From assembly GCF_000003815.2 (NCBI RefSeq), contig NC_049984.1:9387952-9451951 (forward strand): 64,000 bases of DNA. Direction: 5' to 3'. The DNA comes from Branchiostoma floridae. Lineage: Eukaryota > Chordata > Leptocardii > Amphioxiformes > Branchiostomatidae. The translations under genes were made by a program, and so were the position numbers. The notes beneath the pieces were generated by a model that saw only the letters and a program-made list of their open reading frames with translations, had not been told where the DNA came from and did no database searches. Shown here piece after piece: positions 13,301 to 24,179 of this stretch; within the stretch, counting starts at the first letter, position 1, and each line of letters starts with the position of its first letter.

Positions 13301-13440
13301 AATACAACATACACTATGGCTTCGGAGGTAAGTCTAACCGTATATCGAAGGTTTCCTCTTCTGAAAGCAGCGAAGACGTCTTCTAAGAGGACCTCGGGGG
13401 CGGTGGTCCCGTCAGTCTGTGAGTATTGAAGTTCGGCCAT
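3692..13440 (-). CDS. SPHK: Sphingosine kinase (SPHK1/2 family), complete
   Basis: Five coding exons, complement of 13440-13017, 7285-7136, 6711-6617, 5575-5460 and 4850-3692, join in phase into 647 residues, close to vertebrate SPHK2. The enzyme uses ATP to convert sphingosine to sphingosine-1-phosphate. The lipid-kinase N-terminal region is exon 1 (GCHTSV, FLCIYSYP). The nucleotide site follows: NPYGGQGKA at 159-167, SGDG at 216-219 and PAGSGNG at 246-252. The lipid-binding region has SFQWGFSADVDIESERYRYLG. The C-terminal C5 block is EYGPVQGQVHHG. A low-complexity linker of about 150 residues (Ser/Asn-rich) separates the last two, as in SPHK2. I chose the start MAEL because an acceptor (gtacag) lies just upstream, which implies a 5' non-coding exon. 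The alternative upstream ATG at 13512 would read through that acceptor. The 100-N gap lies in the intron before exon 4, so no coding sequence is lost. Confidence 0.94.
4961..5136. repeat. Fold-back (MITE-like) element in sphingosine kinase intron 4
   Basis: Termini 'taatctccaagcagat' and 'atctgcttggagatta' are perfect 16-bp inverse copies. The inner arms continue to pair ('ctacggt' with 'accgtag', 'gatagtatt' with 'gatactatc'). It shares the 'tctccaagcaga' core with other elements here. Confidence 0.75.
5689..5788. other. Assembly gap (100 N)
   Basis: A run of exactly 100 N, the usual placeholder for a gap of unknown size, in the intron between sphingosine kinase exons 3 and 4. Confidence 0.99.
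6406..6488. repeat. Short interspersed element, 'cacaatctctcgctggctggg' family, copy 1
   Basis: This starts with 'tagcc' and shares long blocks ('acaatctctcgctggctggg', 'gccgctaggagcgcgattt', 'agtcagg') with the copy at 26852-26956. It lies in the intron between sphingosine kinase exons 3 and 4. Confidence 0.6.
6814..7004. repeat. (TG)n microsatellite and degenerate GT-rich minisatellite
   Basis: A pure TG run of about 14 units from 6819 is followed by imperfect 'tgtgtgtcacagtg' units. The open frames across it are repeat artefacts. Confidence 0.95.
7291..7340. repeat. (ATCA)n tetranucleotide microsatellite
   Basis: About eleven ATCA units end in 'atcgatcgat'. It begins only a few bases upstream of the acceptor of sphingosine kinase exon 2 (exon start 7285), so it replaces the usual polypyrimidine tract. 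Confidence 0.95.
8710..8876. repeat. Fold-back element in the large sphingosine kinase intron
   Basis: The left arm (ggtcagacgttt...) and right arm (...aaacgtctgacc) are inverse copies about 40 bp long. They also pair through 'ctttcgtcagtgac' and 'gtcactgacgaaag'. The loop is about 85 bp of AT-rich sequence. No coding capacity. Confidence 0.75.
9496..9714. repeat. Inverted repeat (22-bp perfect arms) with a direct repeat overlapping its ends
   Basis: The arms at 9496-9517 and 9693-9714 are perfect inverse copies ('agcctccgtcgcagacttcg...'). The word 'agacaggcggta' occurs just outside the left arm and again just outside the right arm, in direct orientation. This pattern looks like a small inserted element with a target duplication. 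GC-rich against its surroundings. Confidence 0.65.
9715..13016. other. Remainder of the large first coding intron of sphingosine kinase
   Basis: AT-rich sequence with short open frames that lack codon bias or recognisable domains. I see no exon, RNA gene or clear repeat. The word 'cctccactata' recurs at about 12262, 12290 and 12519. Confidence 0.5.
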
Positions 13441-14850
13441 TGCGGAACTGTTGTCCTCGCTCTGTACAACAATGTAAATGGTAACACAGGCTATAACACG
13501 GGACACGTTCACCCCGAAACGTCATGGCGGTCATACCAACGTGCAACAAAGGGGGAAGATTTGGCACAATAGACTAAAATATGGTAAAATAGCTATTTCT
13601 GTTGTTGATTGCTTTTATGCCACTAACTAAGACAAAATATCTGTAGAAGTACTTACTGATGTAGCAACTTCTTTCTTTGTTACTTACTGTGACTGTCAAA
13701 ATTGTAATAGGCCGTCCCTATTATGATAGTGGGTTGTTCCATTTCCCATCATGCCAGACGGGAAAGGGAGAGCGAGAACAAACATTTGTCACAGTGTTTA
13801 CCCAACATGTTTTTGTGGTGTCAGTTTCTTTCCACGGGGTATATGTGATATCAAGGACACGTCGCATGGTCTACAACAACAGCATCAGAACTAAACAAGA
13901 CGCAGGTATCCTTATCCCATCTCTACGTCACAATATACGGGACAAAAACCAAGGAGCTTTTGCAAAAACTGAGCAAGGGCGTTTGTGACTCCCAGAAGAA
14001 TTGGTGATCTAGTCGGATTAACCAATAGAGATCAGGAGATTAACGGATCATTTACCGTTTATGGGCCTTTATGTTATCAATGAGGTTATGAGGATTATGC
14101 AATCCCTGTGGACTATTGATCTCTGGGATATCAGCAGCGGCCTTGGCATAAATCAAAAACACTTCGGCAGACTTCCGTAAACAGTAAAGTGCAATGTCCG
14201 ATGATTGTCAGAGATAGCCAACTACACACTCGGGAACATTGGCATGTAGACTCTGTGTGGGGGACAACTGTCGTATAGACTTGATCTAGACACGGTTCTA
14301 CATCTATTGTTACAGAATTAGAATAACGTTCCTATATAGCTAGTTATAGCTATACAATATCTTTGCTTTGCCTTGCATTGTACCCAGTTTACAATTGTGC
14401 AATAAACTTTGACTTGACTTGACTTGACTTGACTAGAGGTTCTCAAAGGCAACAGAACCTCCTTGGCAGAAGCCAGTTTAGAGATTTACCCAGACATTCC
14501 GAGTAGAAGCCTTCCCGCCGCTCACATAAAGTTCACTGCTATTTTGGTGTCGTCCACTCGTGACCCACTTCTGATATGACGCAAGAAAACAACATGCGTC
14601 GCCGTACGCACTGGGGTGATGTACGCAATGCGCATTACCATGATTGGGTCCGATCGATTGAGTGCGACACAAGGAACTGCGACACAAGGAATAATCACCG
14701 AGAAGATAAATGGATTGCGTTAATTTGGCATGAAGAATTTGTAGTACTACGTCTTTCATATCGGGTGGCCAAGCCTAAGTATCATCCTAGTTAATGATAG
14801 TTTGCCGGGGCTCCCATACTTTACTCGCCGGCCAAAATTTGATACATAAA
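13441..14850. other. Upstream region of sphingosine kinase; no further gene seen
   Basis: The first non-coding exon and promoter of the kinase should lie here or beyond, since an acceptor precedes the ATG. I could not place the donor. The region includes the (GACTT)n run at 14409-14434. Confidence 0.4.
14409..14434. repeat. (GACTT)n pentanucleotide repeat
   Basis: Five tandem 'gactt' units. Confidence 0.9.
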
Positions 14851-14870
14851 CTAGAGTTCGGCGACCTCAT

Positions 14871-15425
14871 ACCTCCATGAAAATTTAGAGCTTTTGTAAA
14901 TTTTATGCAATGAACATAATTTAACATTAACATAATTTATGCATGGTGTTGTTCATCATTGACTAACGTACACATGTCACAATGATAAAATTCCCATCAT
15001 TAATCATAAAGAGGTTTTGCAATTTGTACATAAATTATGCAAATAAGTTCCTCATTACCATATTTGGTTTCTGCTTATATTCCACCTATCATGATTAACA
15101 AGTGTTACATTTATTGAAGTCCAGTTATATTGCAAACAATGGAATTATACAATGTCCTCATTAATAATGCAAATTAAGTCCTTATTTGCATAACATGCAT
15201 ATAATTACGAACATCTTTGCCCAAGCTACCTGCATGCCAAAGATTATGTCAATCCGTCGATCCTTTCTGCAGTTATCCTCTTTGGAGTGTCTTTACAAAA
15301 AAGCCCCTGCAGTTCCGAAATTAAATGTTAGGGGGCTGAAACCTGCCCCACTTTGTCATGACACTGCAAGCTATCTACCACCTGAATGTCAAGACCCTAT
15401 CACGTCCGGACAAGAGATACATAAA
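14871..15425. repeat. AT-rich interspersed repeat, left flank of Helentron (possible 5' terminus)
   Basis: It opens with 'acctccatgaaa' (14871-14882), the inverse of the 3' hairpin arm at 25070-25081. It then carries modules of the type 'aattatgcaaattaagtcc..ttgcataa'. The part from about 15080 to 15425 is a close direct repeat of 24245-24575: shared blocks include 'catctttgcccaagctacct', 'tttctgcagttatcctcttt' and 'aaatgttagggggctgaaac'. Similarity stops after 'aagagatacat'. Confidence 0.65.
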
Positions 15426-18400
15426 CAAGGTAGAGAGTATGTTTCAGAATTCATAACAAACACCTGCGACACATTGATGTAAGATGTTTACTGATTATGC
15501 AAAATATATATAACAGTGCTCATTATTGATGTCGGTATGTATGTACATCTTTGAAGCAGCAAGGAAATATAAACATGTATCTATTCATTTGCATAGCAAA
15601 TATATACAAGTATCTCTTGCTCTTTCTATATACATATATGTAGATATGATATTCGTACATATAAACGTTATATATCCTCTGTATATAAACCATACCTAAA
15701 CTTTTGCACACATGAGTATCAAATATGCATTGTCAATAGTGCAGAAAAGTAAACTTTAAAGATTCTTTGCGCAAAGAAGTTTAGTCTTCATGCAAGTTAG
15801 GGTGTATCATCAGCATGATCAAGGGTTAAGGAAATACAGACCATGTCGTGGTCTGAGTAGTATGTGTCTACAATGTTAACCTGTGCGCTGCAATTTGAAT
15901 TGATATAAACATGATCCAAAAGACTACCCTGGTCAGTGGTTGGAGTTTGAACTTGTTGCTTGAAGCCGAACTGCTTCATGACTGTCAGGATGTCGTGGTC
16001 TGGATATTTTAGGAGGTCAAAATTGAAATCCCCAAGAATGATTGTGGGATTTTGGAGTAAAGGTAGCATATTTTGCAGCCTGTCCATGAAGATGGCAGGT
16101 GGGAAGCATGGCGGTCTGTAGATGGTAACAATGTTGACTTTGGTGGCTGATTTTGTGACAGTAATGGCTGTGCACTCCAGTTCACTAGCCGTGACTGCAA
16201 GTTCTGCGGGGCAGACTGCTTGTGTAGCAACAGTCATTACTCCACCTCCTAGCCTTCCAACTCTGTCAGCTCTGAAAGATTGGGCCTCTGGTAATACAAG
16301 GTCAATCGGTTCCTGTCCTTTTAAAAATGTCTCGACAAAGCACAATACATCTGCCTGAGGAACTGATTTGTCAAGTTTTAAGTCATCTAAATGCTCAAGG
16401 TACGAACGGATGTTTAGCAGTCGGATTTGCATACCGGACATCGTAGTAACAAAGGGCAGCGGTACCTTGGGTGAAAGTTTTTGGCGAAGACGGTTCATTT
16501 CCTGCACTACATCAGGGTTACATCTAATTGACTTGGGATCAAAACCTAGAAGGTACAGGCCATTCAAGGTCTTGACCCGGCTCATGGCAACATAACATTG
16601 ACCTGGCATGAAGTTGCTCTTGTCGTCCATTGAAACAACAATTCTGTCAAGTGTTTTGCCCTGTACTCTGTGAATGGTACAGCCCCATGCCAAGGTCAGT
16701 GGAAATTGTGCACGTTGCGCTTGAACCGATTGTTTACTGCCAGTCAAAATTGGAAGGGTTTGTCTCTTAATGGGCACTGCGCCTGGGTAGCTGTCTTTGT
16801 ACTGACTGTCTGCCATCGCCTGTCTACCAACACGATCACTGTCAAATGTAACTAACACAGTATGGACGTCATTTTGTGTATTGTCAATGCCAACTACTTT
16901 CCCCAAGGCACCATTAACCAATCCATCAGAGACATCGATGTTGACGGTCACCATGACCCTGGCACCTACAGCTAGCGATACAGTTTCTTTTAAACCTCTA
17001 TCGTTAGACGTCTTGTATGAACCAACATCTACGAGGCCTGTGTATATGTCTTTCTTTGTGTCAATAGCCTGAATATGAAAATGCTGCGTCGAAAGTTTCT
17101 GTAGATGGTCTTTGTTGTGGTCATCAACTTCCCTGTTGGTTTTGAAAACATGTAGAACTTCTGATGGGTAATGAGGATCTGTTTTTGAGATGATCCTCGA
17201 CTTTAACACGGTGATGTCGTCTTCCGTACATTCAGCTGTTCTCATTCTAAGTAAGAGTTGTGCAAAGTCTTGGTCTTCTCTTTGCCGCACACATTCTGTC
17301 AGTTCCATCATGGTGAAGTTCTCCTCCCATAGTGATCCGTGTAATTTGGCATAACTGCGGATAGATGTAGAAGAGAAATGACAATGAAATAAGGATCACA
17401 TTCGAAATTTCTGTGCACACGAAAATACATGCACACATAGGGTACATGCACACATAGGGTAAGTGGCATATGAACAATGCTAAGTGGATATGATCAACCA
17501 GATGATGGTAGCTCACCTGTCAGTAGGCAGGTCGAACACATGCCTTTGTCCCACGGGTTGCAGCTGGAAGAGGTCGCCCACGGCCAGAATGCTGACGCCT
17601 CCAAACCTTGAATCAGGGTCACAGGTGCCACAAATATCCTCCAGGCGACGATGGGTGTGATAAAGGTGATCTGAACCTAACATCGAACATTCATCTATGA
17701 TCAGAAGTTTCAATTTTCCAAGGCGTAAGCGGAGATTATGCAACTTCTCACTACCAACAGGCTTGTATTCGTTGCTCTTCTTCGGACCACCACCAAACCC
17801 GAGAGCCGAGTGTAAAGTCATCCCATTGATGTTGAATGCTGCTGTTCCAGTGAATGCCGTGATCAGAACAGAGAGTTCGTCGGGATCGTAATGTCCGGAC
17901 AACCGTTGCAGAAGCCTTATGGTTTCGTGGTGTATTATCTTGATGACATGGCTCTTCCCAACACCGCCGGGGCCGCTTAGAAAGAGAGTGTACTGCGGTA
18001 CCGGTTGGTCATGTTGCAGTGCGTATATTGAATCTTTACACCACTTCCGGTGGACGCGGACAACTTCCATTTGTGCAGCATTCAAAGATCGCATCATGCT
18101 TCTATATGTGGATGATGTTAGTGATGTTGTATTCAAGTCTGTGGAGAACCGCCTATAAAGCTCAGAATGATCATTGGTGTTCCTGTGTGGTGCCAAGTCT
18201 ATGTTGTCGCGGTCGTTCTCCTCAGGTAAGTCATTCTGTGTAGTTGTCCCTTCAGCTATCTGTTCTGCTTGTTGATATTCCACATTTGGTGCAACACTGT
18301 CCCATACGTCCTCTGGAGGGCCATTGCGTTGCAAATTTTCATAGGCTTCTTCGATTACTTCTGCATGTACACTGAACTTGGCTTCATTGACGTGAACAGT

Positions 18401-18536
18401 GTCCTTCACACTATCGTAGTGGTCTTTGAACGATGAGAACCCGGCTTTAAGATCAACGTCTTCGTGTCGCCACGGATAGTACAACATTAGGAGGTTCCTG
18501 TATCGTTCTTCGCCGTCAGTTTTCTCTTTGTGGAAT

Positions 18537-18641
18537 CTGCAAATGATAAGCATAATGTTAAGAAATTGATATGTACGTTTTATCAAAGTAACATAGATAT
18601 GAAACGCCTAAAACTGGATCAATGTGCAAAGCTATACATGC
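18537..18641 (-). other. 105-bp GC-AG intron in the Helentron gene
   Basis: The exon ends '...attgtcag' and the intron begins GCATGT. The acceptor is 'atttgcag' and the next exon starts ATTCC. Joining gives IVR-FHKEK, which fits the helicase family. Using the nearby GTATAG instead would lose that join. The second intron (17355-17516) is ordinary GT-AG. Confidence 0.75.
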
Positions 18642-19535
18642 CTGACAATGCAGTGCCGCTTGCGCTTCCTCATCTGGCCCATGTCGTTCAGCAAGGTGAT
18701 GACAGGTGGATACCGTTTGTCGTCCTCTTCATCTGTCTCTCCGCTGCAGGTAGCATCTTGGTCATCGCAGCTGTGACGGACGTCTGGGATGTGGTCGAAG
18801 ACTTCATCAGGTACATCCTGGCCACCAGTTTTATATGTAGCTGCGAACTCTATGAGAGACATGTCCTTTAGGATATCTGGTCTGGAATCGTATCTGTCAG
18901 TGAGGGATGTGCAGAAAATGTTGTCATCCTCATCGGCCATGTCTTGCAGGACACTCTGAGGCTTGAGCATTGACACCCTTTTCTCTTTTGGAGCAGTGTT
19001 GACAAATACTCTTGCTCTGCTTGCTCTATGCAAAGGTAGGGAAGTCTGCTTCCAAGCTGCTTCCTGTGCACTCAGTTCTCTGTTGTTCAGGAATGCTGAA
19101 CCAACCTTTGTCAGTTTAGCTTTCAAGTCCTCACCTCTGCTTTCCTCTGCTACTTTCCTCAACAACTCACTCATGGCTCGTTCGCTCTTTAGCATGTAAC
19201 TCGTGATGTACATGATACAAGAATACGGGTCCAAAATAAACTGAAGATCCATGTTAGCCCGCCAAGTTGTCAAAATTTTAGGATTATATTGATTGATGTT
19301 TCTTTCTGATGGATGACGTTGTAGGATGATTTTTTCTGATTTTGCAACTTTTAATGCTTGTTCATATGCATCTGGCGAGACATCAGCTTTCTGTAACAGA
19401 TTCTGCAAGGAAATGTCTTCAGGAATGTTTTTGTCATCCATGACTGATCTTACTTTGCTGAGCACCTCCTTCTGCTTCTTTTTGACATCGATCAGTTCTT
19501 CTTGATCAGGCCGGGCCATCACTGTCTCTTTGCTA

Positions 19536-19736
19536 NNNNNNNNNNNNNNNNNNNNNNNNNNNNNNNNNNNNNNNNNNNNNNNNNNNNNNNNNNNNNNNNN
19601 NNNNNNNNNNNNNNNNNNNNNNNNNNNNNNNNNNNNNNNNNNNNNNNNNNNNNNNNNNNNNNNNNNNNNNNNNNNNNNNNNNNNNNNNNNNNNNNNNNNN
19701 NNNNNNNNNNNNNNNNNNNNNNNNNNNNNNNNNNNN
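19536..19736. other. Assembly gap (about 200 N) inside the Helentron Rep domain
   Basis: The N run begins directly after the HUH signature. The frames on either side differ across it, which is expected if the gap size is nominal. Part of the Rep domain is missing from the window. Confidence 0.99.
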
Positions 19737-21434
19737 AATAGTATGGGCGTGGGGGGATCCTCTGGCTTGAAATTCTATACGAATCATGAAGTCCTGGAGT
19801 TCGCCGATAGGGTTGGCCTTGCCTCCGATGAACTCCTTGAAAAACACATTCAGTCGATGATTGAACTGGCGAGCTGCTGTTACCGGATTGTATCGTAGCC
19901 AACTACACTTCTCTTCCCATGGCATGTTCTTAATGTCTTCAGCAGTCAGTGTCTTTCCGTACTGATGAGCGATGCTCTGAATAACTTCTGGCCACTGCAT
20001 GTCTGCAGCTGACAGGGTAAGGAACCAGGTTGGTATGCCGAGCTGTCTGACCATGGCCAGTAAGTCCAGTAAAACAGTGTTCCAGTAAGCTGGTGTTCCC
20101 CGGATATTCCTCATGAATTTGAATGCCATGTCCGTTCGGAGCATAGCTTGAACATTGTCTGTATTCTTCATCAGACCAGCATTTATTGTCTTATTTTGGA
20201 AAGTATGACCTCGAGTTTGCCGCATAGAAATCTGAATAGAGTCTCTGACTTGTTTTGCTTCTACTGTATACTGGGCGGTCAATAAGTACTCTATATCCCT
20301 TGCAAATCTTCCATCCTGGTGCAGAAGTCTTTGATTGAAGTATTTTCGAGGTGTGATATTTGTACTTCGCTCCTGGAGTAAACCACCACGACCAAATGGG
20401 TATTTTGACGGGTTTGCCATCTCTTCGAACTTTTCATCAGTGAGAAATGGGCATGGTTTTTGGTGTTCTCCAGGAGCCACAGAATATGTGCACTCCCCGT
20501 CAGCTACGCGCTCATCTTGTAGCATGGTGTCGTACGGAAGCCCACGTAGCTGACTTGTTTGCTCAAACGAAATCCTGTCTTCCTCTTCTTCCAAATCAAT
20601 GTCCCCCCTTTCTGTTTCTAAAGCAGTTTCAGCATGATGGTCATTTGCTGTACTGGGACCATCCTCTCTGGTGCTGGATGTTACCTCCCTGTCCCTGTTG
20701 TCTGTTATTCTTCCTGTCATGGCTTCCCACAAATCAGGATCATCGCCCTCCCATTCACGTTCCCAGTCAGGACAAATGGTGATGTCCTTGTAGAGAGGGT
20801 TGTTGTCCTTCAGCCATACCAGGGCATCCACAACTTTCTTGGGACGAATGTACTCATACATGTAATGACCTTGATAGCAAAGACGTCGCTTCAACTTCAG
20901 TGGCACCACCTCAGCTGTTGCTGGAAGTCTCGGTAAAAGCGATGTGATTGTCTGTAATTTAGTTGGAACATTCACGGCACTACCATGTATGGCTTTCTGT
21001 CCTCCTCTTGGCAATCCAACCAGTTTCATGAAGGGGATCCTTTGGCTGATGAGCCTCAGTTCCAATGGCCGCAGATCTTTCAACTGAGGCGGCACCTCAT
21101 CAAGCTCCAGGTTGTTTCCCCATGACTGTGTTGGGACTCTCCCTTGCTTGAGAGCGTTGTGGCAGGTCATACATACCCAATATTTACCATGAACTTGGGT
21201 ACCAGTTGTGCAGTTTAGTATTTTCTCTGTATCTTCATTTGTTGTGTAATTCTCAACCTTGAGCTCTCTAACAGTTGATCTATAGAGCAGCCGACAACAG
21301 GAGATACAAGCATATATTGGTCCCTCGGCTATTTTAGATAAGAAAGTTGAAGCGCACTTATCAATCGTCGCTTCTTCGCTTAGTTTTTTTCTTCTGCATC
21401 TGTTCATAATTGTCCTTGCTGCTGCCCGTCGTTT

Positions 21435-21917
21435 TGCTGTAGTCGCTGCTGACTCCTGTGCTCTGTGTCGTTTTTTATGACTCTTATCTGCTGCCCGTCG
21501 TTTTGCTGTAGACTCTTCTGACTCCTGTGCTCTGTGTCGTTTTTTATGACTCTTATCTGCTGCCCGTCGTTTTGCTGTAGACTCTTCTGACTCCTGTGCT
21601 CTGTGTCGCTTCATGCCGACCCAATTTGATGCACGACGTTTTTCTGTAGTCTCTTCTGACTCCTGTGCTCTGTGTCGCTTCATGCCAACCCTACTTGATG
21701 CACGGCGTTTTTCTGTAGTCTCTTCTGACTCCTGTGCTCTGTGTCGCTTCATGCCGACCCTATTTGACGCACGACGTTTTTCTGTAGTCTCTTCTGACTC
21801 CTGTGCTCTGTGTCGCTTCATGCCGACCCTATTTGACGCACGACGTTTTTCTGTAGTCTCTTCTGACTCCTGTGCTCTGTGTCGCTTCATGCCGACCCTA
21901 TTTGATTCACGACGTTT
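21435..21917 (-). repeat. Seven in-frame 69-bp tandem repeats coding the basic N-terminus of the Helentron protein
   Basis: Each unit codes 23 residues of the type KRRASNRVGMKRHRAQ plus SEETTE. Units 1-5 carry NRVGMKRHR (one NWVG, one SSRVG) and units 6-7 carry DKSHKKRHR. Neighbouring units are almost identical at DNA level, which indicates recent expansion. The opposite strand reads as an open frame only because of the repetition. Confidence 0.95.
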
Positions 21918-22299
21918 CGCAGCAGTATTTGGTGTCTCTCCTTCTCTTTGCCTGCTATTGTACTGCGCAATTAATTTTCTTCTTTGCTCCACACTTTTGC
22001 GTTTGCTTCGAGCCATGATATTTATGGTATATTTCCTTTCTATACGGGGTAACTGATTTCAGTACCTCTGCTGACTGCTGGGACTTAGCACTGTTGTAGT
22101 CTAATGTTTCGGGTGTTGGTGTTAAAGGTCACAAGTCCGGCTCACAACTGCAATAAATCAGATTTGCGTGGGACAAGGCAGATGCTTTCCGTGGTGATAT
22201 CCATAGTTCTTCAAAGAAATCTTGTTCAGGTAACTATTGTTGCACAGGTATCTACAAATGCCCCCTCCTTCTTTATATTCAAGCCTACACAGTAAAACA

Positions 22300-23170
22300 G
22301 AGATTAGATTGAAGTCAGTAAAAGCATGTGTTCATTGGTTCTCATTTACATAAATTATGTAACTTGATCATCTCCTCCACCAAACAACAGACGTGCGTAA
22401 TCTATGTTAAGAAAGAAGGCTTTTTATCGCATTTTCTGATAAGTTATGCAAATTAGTACCTCGTTTGCAAAATACATGTTCAATGATGTTCACCTGTACA
22501 TAAATTTCAAGAAGTAAGAAGTTCCCAGCATTTACCACAATGAAATTATAGCATTTTCTCATTAATTATGCAAATTAGGTCTTCATTTTGCATAATATAT
22601 ATCTATCATTATTGTTCTATTTCTCAGTTACAAATGTCACATGTTGCAATGGTCCTATAATTGAACTGAGCATGTTTAGACAATTTTCTAATTAACTATG
22701 CAAATTAGATTTCGTTTTGCATAATTGATATGCGATCATATGAGGCATCAATTAAGCTATCTACTTACTAAAAATCATGTCAATACGTCAACCCCTTCTT
22801 GGTTTATTCCATTTCAAAGTCTGACACTAAACCTGCCCTGCAATTCCAAACAAGCCGTTAGGGAGCCCAAACCTATACCACAGTACTCACGGCATCAAGA
22901 GCTGTCTTATTAAGTCTACCACTAAAATATCAAAGCCGCAGCATGTCCAGAACTCGACATATCAAATCCGGAAGTTCCGCTGCAAACCCGTAACAGGTCG
23001 CTAGGAGGCCCAAAAATCTAATCGTTTTCAAGTCTCATCAAGACCTACCAACATACCGAATATCAATACAATCCTTCCAGGCGTTCTCGAGTTATGCTGG
23101 TCTTCTACAATCATACTATTAGATAGATAGATACAAACGCTACCCAAAATGTAACCTTCTTGGCGAAGGT
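22300..23170. repeat. AT-rich interspersed repeat with terminal hairpin (right flank, first copy)
   Basis: Modules 'ttatgcaaattag..cgttttgcata' recur at about 22445, 22565 and 22698. The copy ends in the hairpin accttc-ttggc-gaaggt at 23154-23170. A 'tagatagatagata' run precedes the hairpin. Same family as 14871-15425 and 24180-25081. Confidence 0.65.
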
Positions 23171-24179
23171 AATAATTAAGAGTCACAAATAAATGTTCCA
23201 TGCCGGTTCTTCACAGGGGAAATTGGTGTAGAAAATTGTAAACAAAAAAATCTAAATAACTTATCTGACGGCATTAATTTGGCATCACTGTGGTAAATAC
23301 ATTGAATACGAGCGATCAGCCCTTAGAATATAAACTCTACTGACAAAAACGTCATATGTGCTTTAACTTCTATGAATGGAAGGGTATGGATCTTTTTCTC
23401 AATACACTGAGCGTAACGTTGAATGCATACAGATTGTTGTATAATATCTAATATCACGCTTGGCCCACAAGACATAAGACATCACCTATCAAAACTTTAT
23501 CCACAGGGCAATATCTATGCAATATTATCAGCAGTATCACCTAACTTTGTCACTTAGAAACCTTCATATGTATCTAGTGGAGTACTCATATATTCGGAGT
23601 GACAGTTCAGGCTCGACTCAAAGGGTTGACAAGTAGATAGTTTTAAACACTTTGTACTTACCAGCTGGTCTTATCTTCAGTCCAAATAAACTCCTGCGCG
23701 AAAAAGGACCACCCTTGACATTCAAAGATTGCAACAAACTCCAAAAAGAAAAGGCATCAAAATCGTATTTAAAGCCAGAGAATTTTCCTGCAGTACGCAG
23801 TTGTAACAGTGTATGTTATCTGACCTGAAAGGTCATCTCCCAGATGCTACACGACCTCCTGTGACCTCCTGTACTAGAACAGGAAGTTGATGTCCTGCCG
23901 TTGGGATATGCCAGCTGCCGGCGCTTGCCGAGTTGAGAATTGACCTCAGTGACCTCTGGAATTCCATAAAGCTTCCTTACATATACACTGTACACCAGAT
24001 TTTCGGAGCAGAAGAATTTTCCTGATTGTTCATATCGCATTATTTCCTCGAGATCATACCTTTGTCAAGTAATTTTGCCTCATCACATACATTGTGAATG
24101 ATATACTTAATTATTTGGATTCATTATTTCTTGCCACATCACATGCTGGAAAAAAATTCAGAAAGGTTATGTAACATGT

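Larger units (their letters stand above)
15797..22016 (-). mobile_element. Helentron-type Rep-helicase gene with C-terminal EEP endonuclease (rolling-circle transposon)
   Basis: Exons are complement of 22016-18642 (interrupted by an N gap), 18536-17517 and 17354-15797, and phases join (AG|A, AG|T). Domain order: seven basic 23-residue repeats (residues 34-194); two CxxC pairs (237/240 and 282/285) in a zinc-binding region; a Helitron-like Rep domain reaching the HUH signature GSPHAH at 753-758 immediately before the gap. After the gap comes the tyrosine region (MYITSYMLKSER). Then a PIF1-type helicase: Walker A SGPGGVGKS, Walker B LLIIDECSML, AVGDLFQLQPV, and C-terminal HRVQGKT and YVAMSRV. 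Exon 3 ends in an exonuclease-endonuclease-phosphatase domain with ADVLCFVET, LGDFNFDL, LLDHVYI and YSDHDM. This combination defines Helentrons, a variant of Helitrons. No stop or frameshift is visible outside the gap, so it may be intact. Confidence 0.93.

Noticed and set aside
12838-13512. Treating the 224-codon frame as an independent gene
   Set aside because: Residues 25-165 are the N-terminal exon of sphingosine kinase; the remainder reads into the intron past a consensus donor at 13016.
15186-15482. Plus-strand frame of 98 codons, with a similar frame at 24335-24517
   Set aside because: The similarity comes from the interspersed repeat copies; neither has a domain or splice support.
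21435-21917. Regular direct repeats that could be mistaken for a CRISPR array
   Set aside because: Units are contiguous without unique spacers, code a peptide repeat in frame, and the genome is eukaryotic.
21613-22056. Plus-strand open frame of about 147 codons with a repeated RFMPTLFDARRFSV-type motif
   Set aside because: It is the antisense of the Helentron 69-bp coding repeats; the minus-strand frame continues into known domains.
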